Source: Bacteroidetes bacterium GWA2_32_17 (GTDB lineage Bacteria > Bacteroidota > Bacteroidia > Bacteroidales > GWA2-32-17). From it: DNA of 55,956 nt. This document shows positions 6,879-16,210 of this stretch, in pieces (the first letter of the stretch is position 1; every line of letters begins with the position of its first letter). The notes below the pieces were generated by a model, which saw nothing but the letters and a program-made list of their open reading frames with translations, had not been told where the DNA came from and ran no database searches. The stretch lies in assembly GCA_001769035.1 (NCBI GenBank), contig MENF01000187.1, forward strand, positions 1 to 55,956. Direction: 5' to 3'. The translations under genes and the position numbers were made by a program.

Positions 6879-8936
6879 ATGATAAATCAGCAGTTATTAA
6901 ATCCCAAAAATATAGTAATAGTTGGAGGTTCTAATTCTATTAATAAACCGGGTGGAAAAGTTTTAAAAAATCTTATTGACAACAAGTTTAAAGGAGAATT
7001 GTATATTGTTAATAAAAAGGAAGCTGAAGTACAAGGAATCAAAGCTTTTAAAGATGTGAGTGATCTTCCACAAGTTGATTTAGCAATAATCGCAATAGCG
7101 GCTATATTTTGCCCAGAAGTTGTTGAAATACTTGCAAAAGAAAAAAATACCCGAGCATTTATAATTCTTTCAGCTGGCTTTAGTGAAGAGAATAAAGAGG
7201 GAGCTATTCTCGAGAAACAAATTGTTGAAACTGTAAATAGTGTAAATGGCTGCCTGATAGGTCCGAATTGTATAGGTTTTCTTAATTCAAATTATACAGG
7301 TGTATTTACAACTCCTATTCCAAAATTAGAACCATTTGGTTGCGATTTGATAAGCGGGTCAGGTGCTACTGCAGTTTTTATTATTGAATCTGCAATTCCA
7401 AAAGGATTGACTTTTTCAAGTGTAGTTTCTGTAGGAAATAGTGCTCAAATAGGTATTGAAGAAATGCTTCAATATATGGATGAAACTTATAATCCTGAAA
7501 CAAGTTCATCTGTAAAAATCTTATACGTTGAAGATATAAAAAAACCAGAAAAACTCTTAAAACATGCGTCGTCATTAATACGTAAGGGTTGTAAAATAGC
7601 TGCAATTAAATCCGGCTCATCTGAAGCTGGTGTTAGGGCGGCATCTTCTCATACCGGTGCACTTGCAAGTCCCGATGTTGCTGTTGATGCATTATTTCGA
7701 AAAGCAGGAATAGTTAGATGTTATGGGCGACATGAACTTACAACAGTTGCATCAATTTTTATGTATCACGAATTAAAAGGCAAACGAATTGCAATTATTA
7801 CACATGCCGGTGGTCCGGCTGTAATGCTTACCGATGCATTATCAAAAGGTGGATTAGAAGTGCCCCAGTTAAAAGGTATAAAACCAGATGAATTACTTAC
7901 TTTTTTATATCCGGGTTCTTCAATATCAAATCCAATTGATTTTCTTGCAACCGGTACTGCCGAACAACTTGGAAAAATAATTGATTATTGCGAAGAAGAA
8001 TTTTTTTGTATTGATGCAATGATAGTTATTTTTGGCAGTCCCGGATTATTTGAAGTATTTGATGTATATAAAGTGTTGAGTGATAAAATGAATACATGTA
8101 AAAAACCTATTTATCCGATATTACCATCAATAATTAATGGGAAAAATGAAATAACAGAATTTATTTCACACGAAAAAATAAATTTTCCCGATGAGGTATT
8201 GTTTGGTAACGCATTAACAAAAGTTTTTTTTACACCAAAACCAGCTTCCGAAAACGAAGTGTTTCCAAAATTGGATGAAGCAAAAATAAGAGAAGTAATA
8301 AATAGTTCCGCAAACGGTTATTTAAAACCTGCTGAAGTACAATTATTGCTCGATGTCGCTGGAATTTCAAGAGCAGGAGAAGCAGTTGTAAAATCAGCAA
8401 ATGAAGCAATTGATGCAGCTAAACAAATTGGATTTCCTGTTGTTATGAAAGTTGTTGGACCAGTGCATAAATCAGATGTGGGTGGAGTTGTGCTTAATGT
8501 TATCAATTCTGAAACTGTAGCACTTGAATTTGAAAGAATGATGAAAATTAAAGATGCGATTTCTGTTATGCTCCAACCAATGCTATCGGGTACTGAACTT
8601 TTTATCGGAGCTAAAAAAGAAGGTAAATTCGGACATTTGGTTTTATGTGGATTGGGTGGAATTTTTATTGAAGTTTTAAAAGATGTTAGTTCAGGATTGA
8701 CACCTTTATCAATTGATGAAAGTCTTTATATGATTCATAATTTAAAAAGTTACAATATCATTAAAGGAGTAAGAGGGCAGGAGGGAGTAAATGAAGATAT
8801 ATTTGCTGATTTTATTTCGCGTATATCAGTTTTAGTAAAAATTGCACCCGAAATTTCGGAAATGGACTTAAATCCACTTTTAGGAAAAAAAGATAGAGTT
8901 GTAGCTGTAGATGCAAGAATAAGAATAGAAAAGTAA
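6879..8936 (+). CDS. Acyl-CoA/acetate-CoA synthetase, NDP-forming (alpha-beta fusion)
   Basis: A 685-residue cytosolic enzyme that interconverts acyl-CoA plus ADP and phosphate with acid plus CoA and ATP, conserving energy in fermentation. The N-terminal CoA-binding Rossmann domain begins NPKNIVIVGGSN. The central ligase domains carry the phosphorylatable histidine in SSHTGALA (about residue 256), and the C-terminal ATP-grasp domain (about 480-685) has GFPVVMKVVGPVHKSDVGGV. Alpha and beta parts are joined in one chain, as in many anaerobic bacteria and archaea. Acetyl-CoA is the commonest substrate, but other short or branched acyl groups are possible. It appears monocistronic. Start at 6879 is directly before the conserved first strand. 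Confidence 0.87.
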   Translation: MINQQLLNPKNIVIVGGSNSINKPGGKVLKNLIDNKFKGELYIVNKKEAEVQGIKAFKDVSDLPQVDLAIIAIAAIFCPEVVEILAKEKNTRAFIILSAGFSEENKEGAILEKQIVETVNSVNGCLIGPNCIGFLNSNYTGVFTTPIPKLEPFGCDLISGSGATAVFIIESAIPKGLTFSSVVSVGNSAQIGIEEMLQYMDETYNPETSSSVKILYVEDIKKPEKLLKHASSLIRKGCKIAAIKSGSSEAGVRAASSHTGALASPDVAVDALFRKAGIVRCYGRHELTTVASIFMYHELKGKRIAIITHAGGPAVMLTDALSKGGLEVPQLKGIKPDELLTFLYPGSSISNPIDFLATGTAEQLGKIIDYCEEEFFCIDAMIVIFGSPGLFEVFDVYKVLSDKMNTCKKPIYPILPSIINGKNEITEFISHEKINFPDEVLFGNALTKVFFTPKPASENEVFPKLDEAKIREVINSSANGYLKPAEVQLLLDVAGISRAGEAVVKSANEAIDAAKQIGFPVVMKVVGPVHKSDVGGVVLNVINSETVALEFERMMKIKDAISVMLQPMLSGTELFIGAKKEGKFGHLVLCGLGGIFIEVLKDVSSGLTPLSIDESLYMIHNLKSYNIIKGVRGQEGVNEDIFADFISRISVLVKIAPEISEMDLNPLLGKKDRVVAVDARIRIEK

Positions 8937-8945
8937 TTTAAAAAA

Positions 8946-9171
8946 GTTTATGGTTTAATGTTTTAAGTTTACTATAAACGACAATTGTAAATGAAGAATA
9001 AACAATGAAGAATAAACAATGAAGAATAAACAATGACAATAAACAATGAAGAATAAACAATGACAATAAACAATGAACAATAAACAATGAACAATAAACA
9101 ATGAACAATAAACAATGAACAATAAACAATGAACAATAAACAATGAACAATAAACATAAAACGTTAAACAA
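8946..9171. repeat. Heptad array (GTTTNNN arm, then long AACAATA/AACAATG arm)
   Basis: A short first arm of GTTTATG, GTTTAAT, GTTTTAA and GTTTACT is followed by ATAAACG and then about twenty 7-bp units alternating AACAATA, AACAATG and AAGAATA up to the next gene. Because 7 is not a multiple of 3, the three minus-strand frames all stay open and read the same repeating peptide; these are artefacts. The array ends only a few bases before the ATG at 9178. The same heptads recur at 28994-29069. Confidence 0.9.
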
Positions 9172-9177
9172 TTTGTT

Positions 9178-9903
9178 ATGAAGAAAACGGATTTTATTTT
9201 TATTCTTGTTTTTTGTGTAATTGTAACTCCGTTTTTACCATTTCCATTTCTAAAAAATTTTCAAACTGATTTTTTATATAACGAGACACAATGGATTTGG
9301 ACAAGTTTTTTAAAATTTGCTCTGTTAGCAACAATGGGCGAGGTAATAGGTTTAAGAATTAAAGCCGGAGTGTATTTGCAAAAAGGATTTGGATTAATTC
9401 CGAGGATGATAGTTTGGGGATTTTTGGGTATTACAATAAAAATTGCATTTGTTGTTTTTGCATCTGGAGTTCCATCATTTATCGAAAAATGTTTTTGGAT
9501 TGATGGAGTAAAAGAATCGATGAATTTTAAAGATATTTTTGAAGCCAATGCTGCAGGAGATGGTGGAAAAAGGTTGTTGTCTGCCTTTTTTATCTCTGCC
9601 ATTATGAACTTTTTTTATGCTCCAGTAATGATGACATTTCATAAAATTACTGATATTCATATTGTTAAAAAAGGCGGAACTTTAAAAGGTTTTTTTTCAC
9701 AAATTAATTTTGTTGAAAACTTTAAAGAAATTAATTGGAAAATGCAGTGGGGTTTTATTTTTAAGAAAACTATTCCATTTTTTTGGATACCAATGCAAAC
9801 CATAACTTTCTCTGTTGCATCAGAATATAGGGTAGTAATAGCTGCATTTTTAGGAATTGTATTGGGAGTGCTATTATCTGTTGCACCAACTAAATCTAAA
9901 TAA
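9178..9903 (+). CDS. Polytopic membrane protein, Mpv17/PMP22-like
   Basis: A 241-residue integral membrane protein with five or so hydrophobic segments. The C-terminal part has a tryptophan-led segment (about residues 185-235: WKMQWGFIFKKTIPFFWIP, then SVASEYRVVIAAF and a final hydrophobic helix). It resembles the C-terminus of the Mpv17/PMP22 family, in which W, a P-rich turn, a YRV-like motif and a last helix are conserved. Bacteroidota encode members of this family, but the similarity here is judged by eye and is modest. The mid-section 115-145 (FEANAAGDGGKRLL) is soluble. Transport or channel activity is therefore only a possibility. The gene starts immediately after the heptad array. Confidence 0.5.
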   Translation: MKKTDFIFILVFCVIVTPFLPFPFLKNFQTDFLYNETQWIWTSFLKFALLATMGEVIGLRIKAGVYLQKGFGLIPRMIVWGFLGITIKIAFVVFASGVPSFIEKCFWIDGVKESMNFKDIFEANAAGDGGKRLLSAFFISAIMNFFYAPVMMTFHKITDIHIVKKGGTLKGFFSQINFVENFKEINWKMQWGFIFKKTIPFFWIPMQTITFSVASEYRVVIAAFLGIVLGVLLSVAPTKSK

Positions 9904-10029
9904 TTATTTGATTGTATTGCTGACAGTTACTAAATTGTTGAAAAATAAAAGCAACTAAACTGATTTAGTTTACGTCTTTATTTAGTATTTTTGATAAAGA
10001 ATGATTATAAAGAAGATTGAAAAATGTTT

Positions 10030-10100
10030 TTTAGTTTCGAGTTTAAAGTTTCTGGTTTTTAACAACTCTAAACTAAAAAACTCTAAACTTTAAACTAATA
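10030..10100. repeat. Heptad-built inverted repeat upstream of the giant surface protein
   Basis: The first arm runs TTAGTTT, CGAGTTT, AAAGTTT, CTGGTTT. After a TTAACAAC loop the second arm runs TAAACTA, then AACTC, TAAACTT and TAAACTA. It ends 12 bp before the ATG at 10113, so it would sit in the 5' untranslated leader. A separate 7-bp hairpin (AACTAAA, CTGA loop, TTTAGTT) at 9953-9970 could be the terminator of the preceding gene. Confidence 0.8.
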
Positions 10101-10112
10101 AAATATAAACAC

Positions 10113-13100
10113 ATGAAAAAAGCTTTACTTATTTCGTTTAGTCTGTTTTTTGCAGGATTCTCATTCTCGCAAAATAAAACAGCGCAGGTTAGTCATGATG
10201 TTATTTACCCTACCGAGTTTCATCTAACTAAACCTTTGAGTGAAATTGTTAAGGAGCATCCTGTTGACCCTAATTTTAATTATGGTGAAAGAGAGTCTGA
10301 AGATAGAAATCACAGACCTCCTCAAACATTTTTATACACAACTGCCGATGGTCCTCAATATGGAAATGATTCTAATACTATGCAAATTGTTATGGGAACA
10401 AAACAAATTCCGCAAACAAAAGCAATACTTCAAAATTGGGCAGGACAAGTAGCAACAGGGTTTAGACCAATGGATCCAACTGGTTCGGTAAGTTCAAATT
10501 ATTACATTCAAATGATTAATAGCACAACTTTTAAAATTTTTAATAAAACAAATGGTGCAAACGTCCTTACTTCAACATTAGGAAATTTATGGAGTCCAGC
10601 TACTGCAAATGCAGGCGACCCTATTGTAATGTACGATAAATATGCTGACAGATGGTTTTTAAGTCAATTTGGTTCAAGTAATGAAATTTTTATAGCAATT
10701 TCTCAAACAAATGACCCAACAGGAGCATATTATACTTATACTTATACATCACCTCAATTTCCCGATTATTTAAAATTTTCGATTTGGGAAAATGGTTATT
10801 ACATGACTTCAAATCAAACTACCGATAAGGTTTTTTGTTTTGAACGCGACCAGATGATAATAGGAAATCCTTCGGCAAGAGCTATCAGTGCTAATTTTAC
10901 TACCGGAAGTGTAAGTGCATTTTTTTGTCCTTTACCTGCTGATGCTTCTGATGGTGGTTTACCTTCAGTTGGAACACCTCTTCCATTTTTTGCATATTAT
11001 GATAATGCATGGGGTGGAGGTACGGACGGTGTGAAAATTTGGAATATGACAGTAACCTGGGGTGGAACACCAGCAGCATCAATAACTACAAGTACTTTAG
11101 TTACAACATCTGCATTTGATGCCTCTTACAATGCAAGCTGGAACGATGTTTCGCAACCTGGAACTGCACAAAAACTTGATGGAATAGGTGGTGTTCCTAC
11201 TTATAGAGCACAATGGAGACCATGGGCTGGATATAATTCTTTAGTTTTGAATTGGGGTGTATATCTCAGTGCTTCACAAAGAAGTATAAGGTGGGTTGAA
11301 TTACGTCAAAATCAATCAACTGGAATTTGGAGTTTGTATCAGGAAGGAACTTATACTCCTGATGCTCATACTCGTTGGATGGGAAGTATTGCCATGGATA
11401 ATAATGGAAGTATTGCATTAGCTTATGCAAAATCTTCAACTACAATTTATCCAAGTTTGTGTTATACTGGAAGATTAGCAAGCGATCCACTTGGTACAAT
11501 GTCTTTTGCCGAAACTATTGCAATTGCAGGTACTTCATCTCAAACAACAACCAATCGTTATGGCGATTATGCACATACTGCTTTAGACCCGGATGGTATT
11601 ACATTTTGGCATACTGGTGAATATATTGCTGCAGGTGTAAAAACACGGGTTTATTCATTTCAACTTCCTGTTCCAAACCCCATAGCTGGTGTTGCAATTG
11701 CTGTAACTTCAGGAACTAACCCAAGTTGTGCTGGTTCTTCTGTAACTTTTACTGCAACTCCAACAAACGGCGGTACCAGTCCGGCTTATCAATGGCAGGT
11801 TAATGGTTCAAATGTTGGAACAAATAGTACAACATATACAACTACAACATTAACTAACGGACAAATTGTTACTTGTATTATGACTTCAAATTTGCCTGGT
11901 GTTACAGGAAATCCTGCAACTTCAAACTCAATAACTATGGTAATTAATCCTATTCCTTCTACACCAACAGCTTCGAGTAATTCTCCGGTTTGTGCAGGTG
12001 CTACAATAAATTTAACTACACCAACAGTTACTGGTGCTACTTATAGTTGGTCGGGACCAAATGCTTTTACTTCTTCAACTCAAAATCCGACTATAGCAAG
12101 TGCAACAACTGCTATGGATGGCTCGTATTCTGTAATTGTAACTCAAAGCGGATGCAATAGTCTTCCCGGTTCAACTTCTGTAACAATTAATACAGGACCT
12201 GCTACACCAACAGCTTCGAGCAATAGTCCTGTTTGCGTCGGTTCTTCTATAAATCTAGCAACTCCAACTGTTGCTGGTGCAACATATAGCTGGACTGGTC
12301 CAAATGGATTTTCATCTTCTTTGCAAAATCCGACAATAGCTTCAGCAACAACAGCTATGGCTGGTACTTACACTCTGAATATTACTTTAGGTGGATGCCC
12401 AAGTTTAGACGGGTTAACAGCTGTTGTTATTAATTCTATACCTGTTGCTGACTTTACAGCTTCACCTACTACTACAAATTGTTCAGGTTTTGTTCAGTTT
12501 ACTGATATATCTACAGGTAATCCAACTTCTTGGTCTTGGGATTTTGGGGATACTCAAACTTCCACAACTCAAAGTCCTTCAAATAGTTATTTGGCAAGTG
12601 GAACCTACTCTGTAACTTTAACTGCTGCAAATTCTTGCGGAAATAATCAAAAAGTGCAGCCAAATTATATTACTATAAATGTACCTACGGCTCCTACTGG
12701 TGTTGATGGTTTGAGATGCGGAACAGGTACTGTTAATTTATCTGCTTCTGGTGGGAGTGGAATTTTACATTGGTTTGACGCACCATCTGCCGGTACTGAT
12801 TTAGGAACCGGTGCTACATTTACCACTCCTTCGATATCTACTACAACATCTTATTATGTTGAAGACCATATTGTTCAACCAAGTCAATATGTTGGTCCAT
12901 TAACTAATTTTGCTGCTGGAAGTTATTCTAATACTTTATATACTTTAAACTTTAATTGCTTGGTACCATGTACTTTGGTTTCAGTTGCTGTTGGTAAACA
13001 AGTTGCAGGAAATGTTCTAATTCAATTAACTGATGCTGTTGGAACTGTTCTATCGTCTGGTACATTTGCCATATCTGCTGGTGCAAGTAGAGTTACTCTT

Positions 13101-15983
13101 AACTGGCCATTAACAGTAGCAACTGGTCTTAAATTAGTTGGACAAACTGGTGTTGGATTATGGCGTGTTAATACTCCCGGAACTTTCCCATATACTTTAG
13201 CTGGTTTAGTGAGCATAACAAGCTGTAGTAGTGGTACCCGATTTGGTTCTTATTTCGATTGGGAGATTAAAGAATCTGATTGTGTTAGCACAAGAATACC
13301 CGTTACAGCTACAGTAACACCAGCTGTAACTCCTTCTGTTGCAATTGTTGCCGATAATTCAACAATATGTACAGGAACATCTGTAACTTTTACAGCCACA
13401 CCAACAAATGGCGGAACTCCAATTTATCAATGGCAATTAAACGGAGCAAATGTGGGAGCAGGCGGTGCAACTTATTCAAACGGAACATTAGCAAACAGTG
13501 ATATTGTAACCTGTGTTATGACAACATCAGTATCATGTGCAACATCACCAACAGCAACATCAAATGCTATAACAATGACAGTTAGCTTACCATTAACTCC
13601 TTCAGTTGCAATTGTAGCCGATAACTCAACAATATGTACAGGAACATCCGTAACATTTACAGCAACTCCAACAAATGGCGGAACTCCGTTATATCAGTGG
13701 CAATTAAACGGAGCAAATGTTGGAATAAACAGTTCAACTTATTCAAACGGAACATTAGCAAACGGTGATATTGTAACTTGTGTTATGACAACATCTGAAT
13801 CATGTGCAACATCACCGACCGTAACCTCCAATGCTGTAACAATGACAGTAAATACTTCTGTAACTCCTTCTGTTGCAATTGTAGCCGATAACTCAACAAT
13901 ATGTACAGGAACATCCGTAACATTTACAGCAACTCCAACAAATGGCGGAACTCCGTCATATCAGTGGCAATTAAACGGTGCAAATGTTGGAATAAACAGT
14001 TCAACTTATTCAAACGGAACATTAGCAAACGGTGATATTGTAATTTGTGTTATGACAACATCATTAACATGTGCAACCACACCAAATGCAACCTCCAATG
14101 CAGTAACAATGACAGTTAACACAACATTAACTCCATTTGTTGCAATTGTTGCCGATAATTCAACAATATGTACAGGAACATCTGTAACTTTTACAGCAAC
14201 TCCAACAAATGGCGGAACTCCGTCATATCAGTGGCAATTAAACGGTGCAAATGTTGGAGCAAACAGTGCAACTTATTCAAACGGAACATTAGCAAACGGT
14301 GATATTGTAACCTGTGTTATGACAACATCAGTATCATGTGCAACATCACCAACAGCAACATCAAATGCTGTAACAATGACAGTTAGCTTATCATTAACTC
14401 CTTCAGTTGCAATTGTAGCCGATAACTCAACAATATGTACAGGAACATCCGTAACATTTACAGCAACTCCAACAAATGGTGGAACTCCAATTTATCAATG
14501 GAAGTTAAACGGAGCAAATGTTGGAGCAAACAGTTCAACTTATTCAAACGGAACATTAGCAAATGGTGATATTGTAACTTGTGTTATGACAACATCGGTA
14601 TCGTGTGCAACATCACCAACAGCAACATCAAATGCTGTAACAATGACAGTAAATATAACTCCTAATGTATATGCAGGAGCCGACCAAATGGTATGTGAAG
14701 GTACTTCTATAATTTTATCAGCAAGCGGAGCAAGTTCTTATTACTGGAATAATGGTGTTACAGATGGTGTGCCATTTACACCTTCAGCAGGTGTTTTTGT
14801 TTATACTGTAACCGGAATAACTAACGGTTGTTCTAACACCGATCAGGTTATATTTACAGTTAATTCTACTCCTATTGTAAATGCTGGTTTTGACCAATCA
14901 GTATGCGAAGGTTCATCTGTAACTTTATCAGGAAGCGGTGCAACAACATACAGTTGGGATAACGGTGTTTCTAATGGTGTTCCGTTTTATCCAACTTTAG
15001 GTTCTCTAACTTATACAGTTACAGGAAGTTCTAATGGTTGTTCGGCAACCGACCAGGTTGTTGTAACTGTAAACACTGTTCCAACTGTATATGCAGGAGC
15101 AGACCAAACTGTATGTGAAGGAACTTCAGTAACATTAGCAGGAAGTGGCGCAGATACATATTACTGGAATAATGGAGTTGTTGATGGTTCACCATTTATT
15201 CCATTACTAGGTGTAAATATTTATAATGTTACAGGTATATTAAATGGTTGCTCTAATACCGACCAAGTTATAGTAACAGTTAATTTTTCGCCAGTTGTAA
15301 ATGCTGGGGTTGACCAAACAGTTTGCATAGGAACTTCAGTAACATTATCCGGAAGTGGTGCAACTTCATACATCTGGAATAATGGTATAACAAATGGTAC
15401 ACCATTTACACCTTCATTAGGTTCATTAACATATACATTAACCGGAACATCAAACGGATGTTCTGCAACCGACCAGGTTATTGTAACTGTTAACGCAGTA
15501 GATAATTATTCGGTAAGTGTTTCCGGACCAGTTGCAACTGTTACTACATTACCATTGGCAACTTATCAATGGTTTGATTGTGATAATGGAAATGCAAATA
15601 TTATTGGTGAAACCAATTCAAGTTATACAGCAAGTGTAAATGGTAATTATGGGGTTATAATTAATCAAAATGGTTGCACTTCAACATCTTCTTGTGTGTT
15701 TATTGATATAACAATAATAGGAAATAACGCAACATATCCTGAAATTAATATATATCCAAATCCAACAAATGGAATTTTGAATATTTACTTTGGTCAGGAT
15801 TTAAAAAATGTAAATATTGTTATGGAAGATATTATTGGGCAAAATGTATTAGAAATAAAAGAGAATCAAGCAAAAGGAACGCTCAAATCAATTGATTTAA
15901 CAAAATTTGCTAAAGGTATTTATTTTATAAATATTAACAATAAAGACATTAGTTTAAAATATAAAGTATTATATCAAAAGTAA
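10113..15983 (+). CDS. Giant type IX-secreted repeat protein (Ig/PKD-like, SprB-like adhesin style)
   Basis: A 1956-residue exported protein. Residues 1-20 are a Sec signal peptide ending FSFSQ. Residues 20-520 form a conserved-looking N-terminal region without a motif I can name. Then come Ig-like and PKD modules, one PKD having SWSWDFGD near residue 810. Five almost identical 89-residue Ig-like units occupy about 1073-1517, four 69-70-residue units with DQxVCEGTSVTLSGSG and TYTVTG about 1517-1793, and a type A sorting domain starts at INIYPNPTNG near 1875. The sorting domain directs T9SS export and surface anchoring; porQ in this window is part of that system. A role in adhesion or gliding is inferred from architecture. 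No enzymatic domain was recognised. Confidence 0.85.
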   Translation: MKKALLISFSLFFAGFSFSQNKTAQVSHDVIYPTEFHLTKPLSEIVKEHPVDPNFNYGERESEDRNHRPPQTFLYTTADGPQYGNDSNTMQIVMGTKQIPQTKAILQNWAGQVATGFRPMDPTGSVSSNYYIQMINSTTFKIFNKTNGANVLTSTLGNLWSPATANAGDPIVMYDKYADRWFLSQFGSSNEIFIAISQTNDPTGAYYTYTYTSPQFPDYLKFSIWENGYYMTSNQTTDKVFCFERDQMIIGNPSARAISANFTTGSVSAFFCPLPADASDGGLPSVGTPLPFFAYYDNAWGGGTDGVKIWNMTVTWGGTPAASITTSTLVTTSAFDASYNASWNDVSQPGTAQKLDGIGGVPTYRAQWRPWAGYNSLVLNWGVYLSASQRSIRWVELRQNQSTGIWSLYQEGTYTPDAHTRWMGSIAMDNNGSIALAYAKSSTTIYPSLCYTGRLASDPLGTMSFAETIAIAGTSSQTTTNRYGDYAHTALDPDGITFWHTGEYIAAGVKTRVYSFQLPVPNPIAGVAIAVTSGTNPSCAGSSVTFTATPTNGGTSPAYQWQVNGSNVGTNSTTYTTTTLTNGQIVTCIMTSNLPGVTGNPATSNSITMVINPIPSTPTASSNSPVCAGATINLTTPTVTGATYSWSGPNAFTSSTQNPTIASATTAMDGSYSVIVTQSGCNSLPGSTSVTINTGPATPTASSNSPVCVGSSINLATPTVAGATYSWTGPNGFSSSLQNPTIASATTAMAGTYTLNITLGGCPSLDGLTAVVINSIPVADFTASPTTTNCSGFVQFTDISTGNPTSWSWDFGDTQTSTTQSPSNSYLASGTYSVTLTAANSCGNNQKVQPNYITINVPTAPTGVDGLRCGTGTVNLSASGGSGILHWFDAPSAGTDLGTGATFTTPSISTTTSYYVEDHIVQPSQYVGPLTNFAAGSYSNTLYTLNFNCLVPCTLVSVAVGKQVAGNVLIQLTDAVGTVLSSGTFAISAGASRVTLNWPLTVATGLKLVGQTGVGLWRVNTPGTFPYTLAGLVSITSCSSGTRFGSYFDWEIKESDCVSTRIPVTATVTPAVTPSVAIVADNSTICTGTSVTFTATPTNGGTPIYQWQLNGANVGAGGATYSNGTLANSDIVTCVMTTSVSCATSPTATSNAITMTVSLPLTPSVAIVADNSTICTGTSVTFTATPTNGGTPLYQWQLNGANVGINSSTYSNGTLANGDIVTCVMTTSESCATSPTVTSNAVTMTVNTSVTPSVAIVADNSTICTGTSVTFTATPTNGGTPSYQWQLNGANVGINSSTYSNGTLANGDIVICVMTTSLTCATTPNATSNAVTMTVNTTLTPFVAIVADNSTICTGTSVTFTATPTNGGTPSYQWQLNGANVGANSATYSNGTLANGDIVTCVMTTSVSCATSPTATSNAVTMTVSLSLTPSVAIVADNSTICTGTSVTFTATPTNGGTPIYQWKLNGANVGANSSTYSNGTLANGDIVTCVMTTSVSCATSPTATSNAVTMTVNITPNVYAGADQMVCEGTSIILSASGASSYYWNNGVTDGVPFTPSAGVFVYTVTGITNGCSNTDQVIFTVNSTPIVNAGFDQSVCEGSSVTLSGSGATTYSWDNGVSNGVPFYPTLGSLTYTVTGSSNGCSATDQVVVTVNTVPTVYAGADQTVCEGTSVTLAGSGADTYYWNNGVVDGSPFIPLLGVNIYNVTGILNGCSNTDQVIVTVNFSPVVNAGVDQTVCIGTSVTLSGSGATSYIWNNGITNGTPFTPSLGSLTYTLTGTSNGCSATDQVIVTVNAVDNYSVSVSGPVATVTTLPLATYQWFDCDNGNANIIGETNSSYTASVNGNYGVIINQNGCTSTSSCVFIDITIIGNNATYPEINIYPNPTNGILNIYFGQDLKNVNIVMEDIIGQNVLEIKENQAKGTLKSIDLTKFAKGIYFININNKDISLKYKVLYQK
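13329..14663 (+). repeat. Five tandem 267-bp repeats within the giant surface protein
   Basis: Unit starts (ACTCC of the TPSVAIVADNS codons) fall at 13329, 13596, 13863, 14130 and 14397, exactly 267 bp apart, so each unit adds 89 codons in frame. The units are nearly identical at DNA level; most differences are at the unit ends and a few codons. Such conservation points to recent duplication or gene conversion and makes copy number prone to change and to assembly error. Confidence 0.95.
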
Positions 15984-16210
15984 TGATTTATTGAATGTTA
16001 TAAAAAAGTTAGCAACAAGTGTAAAATGTATAGAAACGACAAACATAAATAGAAAGTAAACCATTGTGAAAGGACAGAAAAAAGAAATATTGACAAGACA
16101 AGAAAGCCGACACACATACCGACCCGATGTTTTTTATTTTTTAACCACCGCACATTTTTTTTATTTTAATAAATATTTGTAGTAATTTTAATTTTCAAAG
16201 TTTTAAGAGA

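Noticed and set aside
8938-9171. Three overlapping minus-strand reading frames with a repeating FIVHCLLFIVYCS peptide
   Set aside because: They arise because a 7-bp tandem repeat without a stop on that strand stays open in all frames; there is no start context or conserved protein.
8946-9171. CRISPR array
   Set aside because: The units are only 7 bp with no spacers, and there are no cas genes in the window.
13329-14663. CRISPR-like or mobile tandem element
   Set aside because: The 267-bp units are in-frame protein domain repeats of a surface protein without spacers.
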